Source of the DNA: Callaeas wilsoni
Taxonomy: Eukaryota > Chordata > Aves > Passeriformes > Callaeidae
Length of the DNA stretch: 64,000 nt
NCBI GenBank assembly: GCA_013398955.1
Contig: VWPU01004984.1
Location: forward strand, 124,001-188,000
Direction of reading: 5' to 3'
The translations under genes were made by a program, and so were the position numbers. Positions 43,701 through 55,400 of this stretch are shown here, one piece after another. The notes below the pieces were generated by a model. It searched no databases. It saw nothing but the letters and a program-made list of their open reading frames with translations, and had not been told where the DNA came from. Numbering within the stretch: the first letter of the stretch is position 1; each line of letters starts with the position of its first letter.

Positions 43701-46669
43701 GCCCCCACCTGCACATCGGGTTAAAAGCAGGTGTGGGTGTTGCCAAAGCAGCCCCCAGCCCTCTGCCGCCCGCCCCCACCCCGTCCATAGATAGATTTGT
43801 ATACACACAGCTCGTTCCCGTGAGGATGGTGATGGAGGTGACAGCAATGATGCAGAACATGTATACGTATACAATACAAGTATATGCTTTGGTATTGACG
43901 GTTAAAGAGAGTTTTAAGCCTAGAATGAAAAAATTCAGACCTTGGCTTCCTATCATACCCATGCAGCCGGCTTATCTGGGGCTCATCCAAATCCACCTTA
44001 AACAGTAGGAAGTGGGTTCTTACTAGAGACAGCTCATCACACTCGGGGGCCGGGGGCGGCCCCCCCGTGACCGGGGCGGTGGGTTTGGGGGAGGGGGCAG
44101 GTGAGGTGGTGGCAGGGTTGAGCGTGTCCCCCTCTTCCATAGTTCGGAAGGCAGCCAGGCCCATGTCATCTCCCTGTATATCATCCAAAGTCTCGGTGAG
44201 GGCTGCCAGCAGCGCTTCGTTCTCGCTGTCTATTATCTGAAAGGAGCAGGCAGAGAAGAAAGGGGGTGTTAGCCTGGGCAGAGGGTCCCCGGGATGCTGG
44301 AGAGGGGACAGGGACCAGCAGTGCTACCCCAGCTCCCACACTTCCCAGTGACCCCACCGTGAGAGCTTTTCCCCAGCACAGCACTAGGATGGGATGAGGA
44401 GAAACCCAGAAAAGGAGCATCAGTCTGTCCACCTGCACCCCCGCAGGGAAAGAATGAATCAGAGCATCTTCTCTCCCAACAATCCCTCCACGCCACCACG
44501 AGGCAAGCGGCAGCAGATAAAGGATCTGTGATGAAAAGGCTCCTGGCCCAAATGCTCCTGACTCTGGGCTGCAAGTGCAAGAGCTGTGAGGTCAGCCAGG
44601 GCTGCTGCCCAGTGGACAAGAGGGCACAACCTCCCAGGAGGGCACAGGGAAGGCTCAGCCCGGGCTGCACCACTGGCGGGATGCCACAGCTTGTGACAAC
44701 AACCACTCGGAGTTTTGTGTTCACTGAAAGCCCCCAAACACAGGCACCTCCAGCTCCTCAGGGGCTCTCAGCCCTCACGCTTAAAGTTGGTCCCAGCGCT
44801 CTGCAGATCACAGCCCCAGTCACTCCCAAATCTCCCATCAGCATTCCCAGATCATGCTGTTCACCCAAAAACTGGGTCAGGGGAGCTGAAGTTCAAGGCC
44901 CATCTCGCTCTGGGACAGGCAGGGCCAGGGGCTGCTCCTGCCTCCTCCCTCCTCTCTGCCCACTGCTCCAACTTGACTTGGGTCCCTCTTTACATCTGGG
45001 CTTTGCCTTTGCTGAAGCACCTCCAGCCTTCCCAGTGCCCTCCCAGTCCCACACAGCCCCACGAGCTCCCTTCCAGTCTGGCAGCAGAGTGCTGAAGCTC
45101 AGAAGAGGATGCAGAAGCCGAGGAATGGCTGGAGTGAGCCAGGAGTTCCTTCTTTTTGGTCCTCCTCCATCACAATCTGAATGTAAACCATGTCCAACGA
45201 GAAGCAGGCTACCATCAGCGATAAAATTAGCACGGGGGTAAAGCCAGGCTCAGAGGCAGGGCTGCTGCCTGCACACAGCCTCCTGTGTTTCTCTCCTCTT
45301 GTTTGAAAATTAAACATCTTTTGTTCCATGCCCTAACCTTGCTCGCAGTTACTAGAGCAGGCTCCAGGGAAAGGCAGCAGGATGCTCCATTTTTGGCTCC
45401 GTTTCTTTTCCTCCTGTTATTGGCACGAGATTGCTGTGCATACAAGTTCAGTGGGATACATTTCATCATACTCCACTGCTCCTCATCGGCCTGGCTTTTG
45501 CATTTCTTTTCTGTTTATCTTTTCCCCAGGAAGTTCACGGAAAATATGCATCTCGTGATGAAGGTCCCTCAGCTGGACTGGACCATTTTCAAGCACAGCA
45601 TCAGCTCAGCATAAAAGCCAGAGGGTTGTTATTATGGGCAGGTTAGAAAATATTGAGGCTTTTTTTAATCTCCTTGTTTAAATAAAAATCCTCCTCCTCC
45701 CAAAACGTAACCCAGGGTTGGTGATTAGCTGGTACCAGCGGGTCACAACCTCCTTGTCCAAGGGGGTGAAGGCCTGGGTGCTGCTCAAGAGGGCACAGAG
45801 ACCCCAGCCCCAAGGACAGGCACATCCAGGCCATGGCACGAGCTTTGGGCAAGGCGAGTGGGCTGCCCAGCCTGCTCTGTGCCCGGTCCCCTCTGCATCT
45901 CCCTGCCTCCAACCTGCCTGTGCTGTGCCCGCAGCCCTGCCCTGTCCTCGCAGCTCCAGGAGGTGCTCAGCTCTTCTCCAAACAGGGACAGGAGCAGAGG
46001 GACATGGAGCAGCCCTGCCTGTGCCCAGGAGCATCCCCTGGCCCAGCTTGGCACCGTGCTGGCACAGCCATGGATCCACCCCAGCACAGAGCCGAGGAGA
46101 GGAACCAGCCCCTCTGCAAAGGGACCCCAGCCCCACACGCAGGGGGCTGCCAGAGCTGGGAAGCCAGAGGAAGGGGCTGCTTCCTGCTCCTGGGAAGGGA
46201 ATTTTTCCAGTGCTGAGACCCCCGCACTGCCGCCCTGGCATTCCGGGAATGGAACAGGACACGCTGCACCCCGGCTGCAGTTCCCTGTGAATAATCCAGC
46301 ACAGGAGGGCTGGCTCAGCAGCCTCCTCCTCCTCCTCCAGCTCCTCGTTAGCCCTACTCCGCTTGCCCCATTTAGAGCCGGTGCACAAATTAATGGAGCA
46401 CTAATCAGCTGGGGAGGAGATATTAATAGTTGTGTGTGTTCCCTCCTCCCACCCTCCTTCTCCCCCTGCCTCCATCCTCGGGGGGATGGGGGTACCTGGA
46501 AGAGCTCGGAGTCGTCGGTGCTGTACTGGCTGGAGTCGGTCTCCGAGTGCTCCCCGCCCCAGTGCAGCTCGCTGAAGCAGCCGGCAGAGTCCAGGTCGCC
46601 GGCGTCCAGCTGGGACAGATCGATCTCGGGGAAGTCGGAGTAGAGGTGCTCCTCGCCAGACACCTCATA
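34612..46669 (-). CDS. PPARGC1B: PPARGC1B (PGC-1beta), 11 coding exons in window, 5' partial
   Basis: Nuclear transcriptional coactivator for nuclear receptors (ERR, PPAR), controlling mitochondrial and lipid genes. Eleven exons join with consistent phases into 2,922 bp, 973 codons plus stop. Recognisable parts in order: activation domain ending STDDSELFQ and [15 protein letters not shown]; receptor motif LLKKLLLSP; exon 5 with [17 protein letters not shown] and [28 protein letters not shown]; the HCF-1 type motif DHDYC; a glutamate run; an RS-rich patch; an RRM with [14 protein letters not shown] and [18 protein letters not shown]; and the end [20 protein letters not shown]. The first coding exon (about 26 residues in human) lies beyond 64,000. 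No break in the frame was seen. Confidence 0.96.
36315..36469 (-). CDS. PPARGC1B: PPARGC1B coding exon 11 (RRM, second part)
   Basis: Acceptor GTTGCTCAG, donor CTGG/GTGAGG; encodes [20 protein letters not shown] (RNP1 is KYGFITYR) and [20 protein letters not shown], ending FFWTRYADL. Confidence 0.95.
36748..36869 (-). CDS. PPARGC1B: PPARGC1B coding exon 10 (RRM, first part)
   Basis: Acceptor TTTGGCAG, donor ACAG/GTGGGT; encodes [11 protein letters not shown] (RNP2), [20 protein letters not shown] and SRTN. Confidence 0.94.
37199..37224. repeat. GT dinucleotide microsatellite
   Basis: A run of GTGTGAGTGTGTGTGTGTGT between PPARGC1B exons 9 and 10. Confidence 0.9.
37645..37720 (-). CDS. PPARGC1B: PPARGC1B coding exon 9
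   Basis: Acceptor CCTTGCAG, donor ATC/GTAAGT; 76 bp, exits phase 0. Encodes [20 protein letters not shown] then REKAI, the basic linker before the RRM. Confidence 0.9.
38182..38953 (-). CDS. PPARGC1B: PPARGC1B coding exon 8
   Basis: Acceptor GGTTCAG, donor TCAG/GTACAG; 772 bp. Starts [20 protein letters not shown], then [20 protein letters not shown] (DHDY at 38685-38696), [30 protein letters not shown], a run of about 15 acidic residues and [24 protein letters not shown] is the HCF-1-binding tetrapeptide described for PGC-1 family members. Confidence 0.95.
39364..39428 (-). CDS. PPARGC1B: PPARGC1B coding exon 7 (65 bp)
   Basis: Acceptor CTTCTCCAG, donor GCAG/GTAGGA; encodes [20 protein letters not shown] and A, highly conserved in PGC-1 proteins. 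Confidence 0.94.
39793..39829 (-). CDS. PPARGC1B: PPARGC1B coding exon 6 (37 bp)
   Basis: A small exon, acceptor CCTTTCAG, donor AAAC/GTAAGT. In the phase set by exon 5 it encodes [12 protein letters not shown], matching SPRCLMLALSQ of human, and passes two bases to exon 7. Confidence 0.9.
40325..41417 (-). CDS. PPARGC1B: PPARGC1B coding exon 5 (large)
   Basis: Acceptor TCTCGGAAG, donor ACAG/GTGAGG; 1,093 bp, exits in phase 1. Contains [53 protein letters not shown] (LXXLL at 40893-40907) and [20 protein letters not shown]. The long glutamate run that I recall in this part of the human protein is absent; only short acidic stretches remain. Confidence 0.95.
42085..42195 (-). CDS. PPARGC1B: PPARGC1B coding exon 4 (LXXLL)
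   Basis: Acceptor TTTGCAG, donor AAG/GTACTT; 37 codons. Begins [16 protein letters not shown]; with the preceding Leu this forms LLKKLLL, the nuclear-receptor-binding motif (42181-42195) used for ERR in PGC-1 proteins. Confidence 0.93.
44024..44236 (-). CDS. PPARGC1B: PPARGC1B coding exon 3
   Basis: Acceptor CTTTCAG, donor CTA/GTAAGA; 71 codons. Starts [20 protein letters not shown]; the LLAAL motif at 44198-44212 is the first hydrophobic activation motif of PGC-1 proteins. Ends in a Pro-rich stretch and DELSL. Confidence 0.94.
46496..46669 (-). CDS. PPARGC1B: PPARGC1B coding exon 2
   Basis: Acceptor GTGCACAG, donor CAG/GTACCC; 58 codons, phase 0 at both ends. Encodes [20 protein letters not shown] and ends [10 protein letters not shown], part of the N-terminal activation domain. 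The human exon starts with GGGSGEE, so the first residues differ. Confidence 0.94.
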
Positions 46670-48610
46670 CTGTGCACAGGAAAGGAGAGGAACGGGGTGA
46701 GCCCAGAGGTGAGGCAGCGAAGGCAGCAGCATCCCCGCGGACACGGCCAGTGCTCCCGCCGCCGCTCCGGCCCCTCTTCCCACGCGGCTCTGGGAGCGGG
46801 CACACGGCACTGGCAGGGTGCGGTGGGCACCTCTTCGCCCAGTCGGTCTGCACAGCCTGGCACTGGTCACTGCTGGCCACCGCCAACAGCCCCACACCTG
46901 CCCCGAAGCCCCTCTGGTGTCCCAGCTGTGGCACAGGTTGGAACAGCAGGACCTGCACGGGAAGAGCCTCGTGTGCCCCAGCCAGCAGATGCTCAGGGCA
47001 CAGCACGGCCACCCAGGCTGCCGGTGCTCTCAGGGCAATTCCTGCCCTCGGTGCCCTAAAAGTGACATCCAGCTTATCCAGGTGGCCTGGGGATCAGCGC
47101 AAGAGACTTGGGACAGCAGCACACCGGGCCAGCCTCACAGCTGGTCCTCACCCTGTCCCCACCACATGGCCCTGGACCACTTGGGGACATCCCTCTGGGG
47201 AAGCTGCACATCCCAAAGCACCGCCAAGGCGATCCAGAGCCTGCTCCCCGCACCGTGCGGGATGAGAAGAACAGCATGGAAATGAATGGACGTCTGAGTG
47301 CACAGGGGGTGATGTGAGCTGCAAGAACTGAGCTAAAAATCTCCATTTAACCACAGAAAGGAGCTGGCACCTGCCCCACTTGGGCCTGGCTTCCGGCCAC
47401 GAAACCCCACAGCTGCACCAGCACCCGAGGGAGCCAGGGCTGGCACCAGCACCCGCTGCCTGCCCTGGCATTTGGACCGTGCCTGGTTTTGCCTCAGTGT
47501 CCAGCATAAAACACGGAGGGGAAAGGTCTGGTGCGACTCCTCGCAGCACTGGCTGCCCAAGGGGAGTTTTCTGGCAATGAGGGAAGCAAGTTTATTTACT
47601 GAGCAAATGGATTTTGGAGCAGGCAAACATCTGAGCATGTGAGAGAGGCGGCAGGGGAACATGGGGGCCCCTCTTCCTGAAGCACCCTGGAAGGGTCTCC
47701 TCCGTCACTCAATGGGAAGGAAAAGGGATTTCAAACCCAGCTGCAGGAATGGAAAAGACAGCTTTTCTCTCTTTCTCATCTCATTTTTTGTTTTTCAATT
47801 TGGGATAATCTGGGATTACTGACTGTGTTCCCCCAGGCTGAGGAGCCTGTCTGCCACGCTCCCTACCACATTCAGGACACTCCAAAGGACACTCCCGTGC
47901 ACACACTCACTCCCATTTTGCATTTCTCACCTGCTTCCCACCCTGACCAATCCCAGGGGAGGTGGAAGGCAGGGAGAGCACCTTGGAGGGCACAGCAAGG
48001 GCAGGGGAGAGTGGTTTTATGGCCTGATGGTGAGGCAGTGCCATGTCCCAGCCAGCCCAGGGCCACAGCGGGGCTGGGGGCTGCAGGGAGCTGCTGATGC
48101 TGCCCCAGACAAAGCTCTGCCCCCACTCTGGGGGATGCTCTCCCAGCACCCTCCCTTCACCCTGCTGCTGGAGAGATGTCTATCAGGTAAATACCACAAG
48201 TGTGGTGCCACAAAGTGTATCAGGCACCCCTGAGTGGCTCTGGGAGCTGATGCTCCTCACTAGGCCCCCAGGGATGGGGATTTTCTAACCTGCCCTGCAG
48301 AAACCTTTGTTCCCAGGTGTCAGAGCACATGCAGCAGGTCAAGAGTCCCCACTACCAGCTCTGGAGGGCACAGATGCTGTCATTCCCCTTGTTCTGTGCC
48401 CTCTGCTCAGGGCAAGATGGGATCAGATGTCCTTTGGCCTTTCAGATGTGTCCCTTACCTGCTGTGGCTTGCCCTGCCTTCCTGTCCCTGCTCTAGCGCC
48501 TGCTCCAGAAAAAGTCTTGCGACAACTTTGACTCCCCCTTCTCCCCAAATCTTCCCATGGGAACACAGGCAAAGGCTTTTATTTTTAGCCAAGCCATACA
48601 TACATAGATA

Positions 48611-48642
48611 TACGTGTGTGTCTGTGTGTGCGTGTGTGCGTG
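48611..48642. repeat. GT-rich imperfect microsatellite
   Basis: Imperfect GT repeats with interspersed C (GTGTGTCTGTGTGTGCGTGT) in PPARGC1B intron 1. Confidence 0.85.
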
Positions 48643-50339
48643 CAATTAAAAATAGCAGAGCAGTCAAATTCTCCTGCTCCTTTTGATATGCCACAAGGGA
48701 AAAGATCCTGGTGCTGAGATCACAAGGAGCAGCTGACACCAGTGCTCGGGATGTCTTTTGATCAACTCCACAGATGTGACATGTCCCCATTGGCAACAGG
48801 GCTGGGTAAAAATAAACTCCTGCAATCTAATGCTGCTGAGCTGCCCTCTCTGGGCGCTCTGGGGCAGGACTGCCCCGCCACTGCCACGCTGGGGATGCTC
48901 CCAGCTTCCTGCCTACCACAGCTCAGGAATGCCCAAAACTCAGCTCTGTCTGTTTGAGCCTCCTTCTCTTTGAGAAACACGGGGACAGCCTTTGCTTAGT
49001 GGGGTCACCCACATGGGCACCTGGATGGGCACCCCAGCACTCCAACCGGTCCCCTCTGCTAGGCAGTGTCATTTAACCAGCCCAGCCACCAAGGACTTGA
49101 GGCTCCAGAGGGAATCCAGCACTCCCAGCTCAGAATCCATCGCCCTGAGCAGCACTGAGAGCAGAGCCCCTCTGGGCTGGCCACAGGGGTGGGGAAGGGC
49201 CCAGCCCCTCGCCCGGGTCGGGGGTGGCAGCAGCGATGGGGAGGCTGCCTGTGGGCACGGGACCTCATCTGCTCTGACTCTCCCTTTTCCCACCCTTTGC
49301 ACTTCCTGCTGCCTTGGGAGAGGAGTGAACTTTTGTTCTAATTTTACTCGGGACTTTGTAGGAAGATCAGCCATGGGTTCTTGGTGTGCAGCCAGCAAAC
49401 ACCCATGGAGACATGCTCAGAAATTCGGAGGCATCCTCCAGCCCAGACACCTGGCCCGGGTGTGCTGCACAAGGCTGCGACCACAGAGCTGCTGGCAGTG
49501 TCTGATGAATCCCTGCTCCAGGGAGGAGAGCTCCTGGTGTCTCCTTGGTCAGCATCCCTTTGTCTCCTGGCAATGGAAGAGCTCCTGGGTGCTCTGGGGC
49601 TGCAACCACTGCTCCCACTCCCTGTCCCTTTGCAATGCCCCCAGTCTGTCCTTCCCAGGGCAGTGGCAAGGCGAGGCAATACGAGGAGCTGGCACAGCGG
49701 TTAGATCCATCTCCCTGCCCGATTGTCAGGGTGTTCAATGCTGGCCACTGTCTCTGGTGTCCCCAGAAGCCCTGGCACTTGTCCTGGGCTGGACCTGCAG
49801 CCACTGGCTGGAGCCACATCCAAGGATGCCCCAGCTCAGTGCTGGCTCCCCACACCCTGGGGACAGCAGGTGGAACATGTCCCTTTCAATTCTTCTGGTT
49901 TGGAGCAGTGTGAACTCTGGCATGTGAGGTCTTATCTCTGAAGAGACATGAGACTCCTCTCCAAGCCCAACTCTCATTCAAACACTGGATTAACAAGACA
50001 GGAAATGTTTTCCTCTTTTTCAGTGTCAACTTGGGCTCCCCAGACTTCACCCCCTCAGTCAGCAGGACTGGAGAGGCTGGCTGGGGTCAGGCTGCTGGCT
50101 CCCGGGAGCAGCTGTATCCATGAGCGCAGGGAGAGCAGGAACAGCCCAGGGAATAGCAACCTGCACCAGGGCAAGCAAGGGCTCAGCTCATTGTCTGCTC
50201 TGCTTAACTGGCTCGGGGCGCTGGGGACAGCGCAGTGACCGTGACAGAGAGACCCGCAGGTGCTCTTCTCTGTCTCACTCCAACAACAGCACCGGTAGGA
50301 ATTACCCTTATCTGCAGAACCCCCGGGTCCAACCCCTTT

Positions 50340-51040
50340 GAAGTCACGGCCAAGTATTTCGGCGTGGGCTCCGGGCACGCCGGGTGATGGGCACGCACTG
50401 CTCGTGCTTAGTCAGCCTGCAGGAGCCTCGGAAGGGCCGGCGTGCCAGCGCTGCTGGCCACGGGCACCCCCTTCCAGGAGCCCATCCCTCCCGAGCCCGC
50501 GAGGGCAGCTCTGCAGCCCGGCGCCGGGGTGCTGTGCCATGGCCCTGTCACTCGTGTGCCACCGCGCCGCATGGAAAAAAGGAGGGGAAGAGGCAGCACC
50601 TCGAAGGGGCCAAAGGGAGCGGCCGGGAACAGGCAGCCCACTCCTCGCTGGGGAACAAATGGTGACTCAGCTCCTCCCTCCACGGCCAAGAGCCTACCCA
50701 AAGCACGAAGGGATAAATACACATCCACACGTGCTGCAGACACAGCCCCGAATTAGCCGGTGGCGTTCCGGCTGGGAGCCAAAGCAGCAGAAGGTGAGAA
50801 ATGCCGAGAACACCGAGCGCTGCTCCCACCAGCCTCCCTCGGCCCCACGGGCAGCACGGGGAGTTTCTCCCTCCTCGCCCTCAGCCGGACCTGACTCGAA
50901 AAAGGAAAGAAAATCCTTGGGCAGGGGTTTTGCAGAGAGTCGTCTGGGCTTATCAGGGAAATCCGCAATCACAGACTGCTTCAAACGGGGATTACAGCCC
51001 TGCAGGGAGACGGGAGACGGGCACTGAGGGGCTGTTCAGC
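50340..51040. promoter_or_regulatory. PPARGC1B: CpG-rich patch in PPARGC1B intron 1
   Basis: CpG density is clearly higher than around it, and an AP-1 type TGACTCA occurs at 50663-50669. It could be an internal promoter or enhancer. No exon was identified in it. Confidence 0.3.
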
Positions 51041-51054
51041 GGGATGGGCTCTCA

Positions 51055-51450
51055 CCAGGCGGGTGGCACTGGGCTGGCTGGTGCGGCACTGGGCTGGCTG
51101 GGGCGGCGCTGGGCTGGTCTGGGCGGCGCTGGGCTGGCTGGGGCTGCACGGGCTGGGGTGGCACTGGGCTAGCTGGTGTGACACTGGCTAATGTGACACT
51201 AGCTAATGTGCCACTGGCGAGTGTGGCACTGGCTGGAGGGGCACTGGCTGGGGTGGCACTGGGCTGGTTAGTGCAGCACTGGGCTAGCTGGTGTGGCACT
51301 GGCCGGGCTGGCGCTGCCCTGGGCGGGTTAGGGCGGCGCTGGGCTGGCTGGTGTGGCACTGGCTAATGTGACACTAGCTAATGTGCCACTGGCTAGTGTG
51401 GCACTGGCTGGAGTGGCACTGGCTGGTGTGGCACTGGCTGATGCAGCACT
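51055..51450. repeat. Complex minisatellite, 15-16 bp units with higher-order copy
   Basis: Units like GGCACTGGCTGGTGTGGCAC repeat about 25 times with variants (GGCGCTGGGCTGG, GACACTGGCTAATGT). A block with CACTGGCTAATGTGACACTA at about 51180 recurs at about 51355, so a segment near 175 bp was duplicated. Lies in PPARGC1B intron 1. Confidence 0.93.
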
Positions 51451-52429
51451 GGGCACAGCCACTCACCCCTTTCAGGCAGGCAGGGCTGGGTGCCCGCAGA
51501 CCCCCAGCATCCTCCTGAGCTGCCCCAGAACCGGAGTGAGGAAGCTTTGGGGGCATGACCCACACTGGGACCAAACCCAGGGGTGCACCCTGCTGTCCCC
51601 ACAGCTCCCAGCCAGGGGACACGGTCCCCATGGGGTCAGGCCATCGGCACCCAGGTTGGGTGCTGCCAGCCCTTCATCATCCCCAAGGATGCACCGGCTC
51701 CATCCCAGCCCAGAGGGATGCGCGATGTGTGGGGTGGGCAGCCTGGCTGCAGCACCAGGGAGGAGAGCAGAGGTGGGAATGGAGGAGAGAGCTATAAATA
51801 AGTGTAAATACAGCAAGGAGGCACCTGGCCAGAGCTGTGAAGGTCACCAGAGTGTGTGCCAGCAGATAAGCAACCCCCCTCCCCAGTGGCATTTGACAAA
51901 ATGTCACTGTGAATGAGGGAGAGGTGGTGTCGGGTTGTGCCTTGGCCCTGTCGCCCCTTGACACCCCCGATATTTATAGCCTGAGAGCCCCACAGTGAAG
52001 GACGAGTGGTCTCTGGAGGTGAGGGGACCCTGCCTGCACACACAGCGAGCACTGGGGAGCCCCTCAGCTCCCTCATCCCCTCCCCAGGTTTGAGGGGAAA
52101 GGCACACAGGACCCTCCCGGGCTGCACGGAGCATGAGACACCTCGCTGTCCTGCCAGGCATTTTGCCCTCTGCCTCCTGTTAATTTTTAATTACTTTTTT
52201 AACTTTCTACTAATCTCTTTTAACGATTCAGCCCAGCCAGCAAGAGGCAAAACCTCATTTAAAGCCTGGACTAAGCAAACAGCAGCTCTTTCTTCCTCCT
52301 GAGCTACTCCAAACCAACTTCTGCTGGTCCATCTTGGTGCAGCACATGGGAGCTGCCACGGCACCGCCGGGCCCCACGCCGGGCACGCTGTGCCAGCACA
52401 GCTTGGACTCACAGGCTGGAATCAAAGCT

Positions 52430-52482
52430 TAGACCTGATCATCTCAGAAGTCTTTTCCAACCTAACTGATTCTGTGATTCCG
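52430..52482 (+). mobile_element. CR1 LINE 3'-tip fragment
   Basis: The tail motif TCTTTTCCAACCTAACTGAT then TCTGTGATTC is the CR1 3' end in plus orientation, opposite to the other CR1 copies in the window. Confidence 0.65.
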
Positions 52483-55400
52483 TGGCACACGTGGAGCAGC
52501 TGCCCTCCCAACGCAGCCTCAGATGTGCTGAGTGGGAAGAAGGGGGTTCTGAGTGGGAAAAAGGTGCCCAGTGCCAGGCTCTGAGCCCCAGCCCCAGCCT
52601 GAGCATGGTCTCGCTTGCTGACTTTTGTCTTACATTAGAAGGGTGTAATTAAGATCAACCATGAGATGCCAGTAATGGGAAATATTAAACATTAACCGCA
52701 AACAATAAACATGAACTTGCCAGGATAACTTTGATACAGAGGAAAGATGGAAGAAATTGCACTAAACTGTCCTTGAGTCACAGGAGAGAAAAAAGGAGCC
52801 TGAGATACTGGTAATAATGCCCTGGATAAACAACATTCTGCTGGCATACTTCAAACAAAGGTGTGTCGGGTTTAGGAAGAAGGGCAGCAGCAAAGTATAT
52901 CACAGGTTACAGGGCTGTGTGTTCACACTACACTCAGCTCTTTTATTCAGGCTCCAAATTACAGAGTCCACTTTGGGTCCGCCTGAGCTCCAGCACCAGC
53001 CCAGGGCGGCAGCACCCACCAGGGAGACCCTGCAGCCCCCACAGACCCCGAAGCACCCCCCGACTGCTGCGAGGCACAAGGCAAGGGCAGGAGGTGGCTG
53101 TGCCCCGTGCAAGGAGCAGGGACTGCAGGGAACAGGCTGTTCCCGGGAGCCACCTCCTCTCTCAACACCACCTAATGGAAAGAGCCCTGGCTGGCCGTGC
53201 TGTGTCCCTGTGGTGTGCCAGAGCCGGCCGGGCAGTGCCAGCACACCTGGGCACTCACGGCGTGCTCGGAACTGTGCCTCCCCAGGTGTGACAGCCTCAT
53301 CCTGCACCCCTGGGGCCAGACAGCAGCACCCCGTGGCAACCAACCCTGCCAGCAGGCAGCCTGGCAAACACCACCCACCACCCGCTGATCAGCACCCCAA
53401 ATACCCATGTGCCAGCGGCTGCTGACAGCCCTGTCCCTGTCACCAGCTCCCCGTCACCGCTCGATGGCATCAGCCAGGCAGAGCACAGCCCCGGCCTGAA
53501 CACTGGTGGGGTTTTCTAAGAAATTCCTTGTTATCTCTCCCAAAGCAAAGGCAGGACCAACAGACAGCAGCTGGCACGTGCTGCGCTGGCACAAAGCACA
53601 GTGGGGACTGAAATGTCCCGGCAGCTCCGAGCTCTCCAGCCCTGCCCTGTGACACCCTGGCCATGGGGACAGGCAGGGAAGGAGCCGGAGCTGGCAGGGT
53701 TCCCCCAGCACCACCTCACTCCCTCCTGCTGCCACTCTGTGAAGCAGCACAGCCTTTGTGGGACAAGGACAGGGCAAGAGGTGGCACAAGCCCTGCAATC
53801 CTGAGAGGATGCCCAGTGGCACTGGGAGCAGTGGGGACTGTGGTCGAGGCCAGGCAGGGCACTGAGACAGTGAAATTCTTGGGATTGCTTCCACTCACAC
53901 ACACAGCTGGAGGGGGCAGGAAAGGCTGTGGCTCCCGACCAGCTGGGAGCCCTGGGAGCCAGGCTGGCAGCACAGGGGGCCAGGCTGTGCCGTGGCAGGG
54001 GACAAGTCCTGACTCACTGAGGAGCTGACTGTTAGCCAGCTCTTGGTCACAAGAACTCCCCACGATGGCAACTCCCTCCTTTTGTAAGGAAAACTTGAGG
54101 GGGTGATTATTTTCAGATCTTCCTCTTCTGAAGTCCCTGCAGCCAGCAGCCGCATGACTGCTGTGGGCACAGGGACACCAGTAAGGGGGAGCAGCCACGT
54201 CCCTGCCCACAGGTTGTGCTGCTGGAAGTCCCTGCTGATGTCCCTGCTCTGGCCACCAGCCCCTTTGGAGGTCTGGTGCCCAGCTCAGAGGCTGACAGGG
54301 CTCCACGAGGCCCTTTCTGTCCAGAGGACATTGCAAACATGCTCCCACGGCACAGCCTGTCACACCTAACACCGGCTCGGCTCCACGGGCACTGTTCACC
54401 CTGGCACGGGCAGCAGCTCTTCACCCCTCTCAGCCAGCTCCAAGAGCAAATCCCTGCCTGGAAGCAGCAACTGTTCCTCCAGCTCCCCACACCACCAAGC
54501 CAGACCTGTGGTGGCACACAGAGGCAGGCAGAGCCACTGCCCACGGGGACATCACCACCTTGTGCCATGCTGGGTGGTGGCTGCACCACCAAGCCCAGCC
54601 ACAGCCATGCTCCCTACCCGTAGCCACAGCCTTGAGACCTTCCAAGCTCCCAAAAGCTCCCACTGGCTTTCCAGGAGCCACAGCCTGCAGTCCTGGGAAT
54701 CCCTGAATTACTTCAGCCTGGCTCTGCCCAGCTCGGCAAGGGCTGGAATTCCCAGCACATCCTTCCACTCGGTGTCATCCACGGCTGTGAAACGGGAGCT
54801 GAGGTTACACCCGGCCCGAGTCCTGCCCGAATCCTGCCCCTTTACACCTGACAAGCAGGTGGAGAGAACCTGCTGCCTGCCAGCCACCCCAGCCCGGTGC
54901 CATCCCCGTGCCAGGTCTGTCACCATCACCTGCAGGATGCCCTTCACCCCCCCAAGCCACAGGCGCCTTTCCACACCTCGCTGATGCTCCGGTGAGGAGC
55001 AGGGACTGCCTGCACAACCTGTCTCCTGCTGGGAGCACTGCCAGTCCCGTCTGCCGGGGAGGTGGCAGCAGGGCAGGGAGGAAGGCACAGCTCCTGCCCG
55101 CCTTCGTGCTGCAGCTCTGGTTCTGAGGCTCACAGAGGTGTTCAGGCCTTCCCTGCCATGGAGGACACCGTGGGGCTGGCGCTGCTGGGAGCTGCTCGTG
55201 CCACCAGCAGCCTCTTAGTGCTAATCAGGCCGAGGCAGGAGACGGGGAAGGTTCAAGCTGGGGTTAAGAAGGCACAAGGAGGATCTTCCCGCATTAGCCT
55301 GACCTCCCGGCCGGTCCAGCCCCAGCACGCTCCAGGGATGGCCCTGCTCTGCTGGGGGTCAGGCCACCACCACCAAACCCTCACTGGGATCCTCCAGGAC

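Noticed and set aside
45785..46897. 370-codon minus-strand frame through PPARGC1B exon 2
   Set aside because: Only 46496-46669 is conserved; the rest is intron on both sides of good splice sites.
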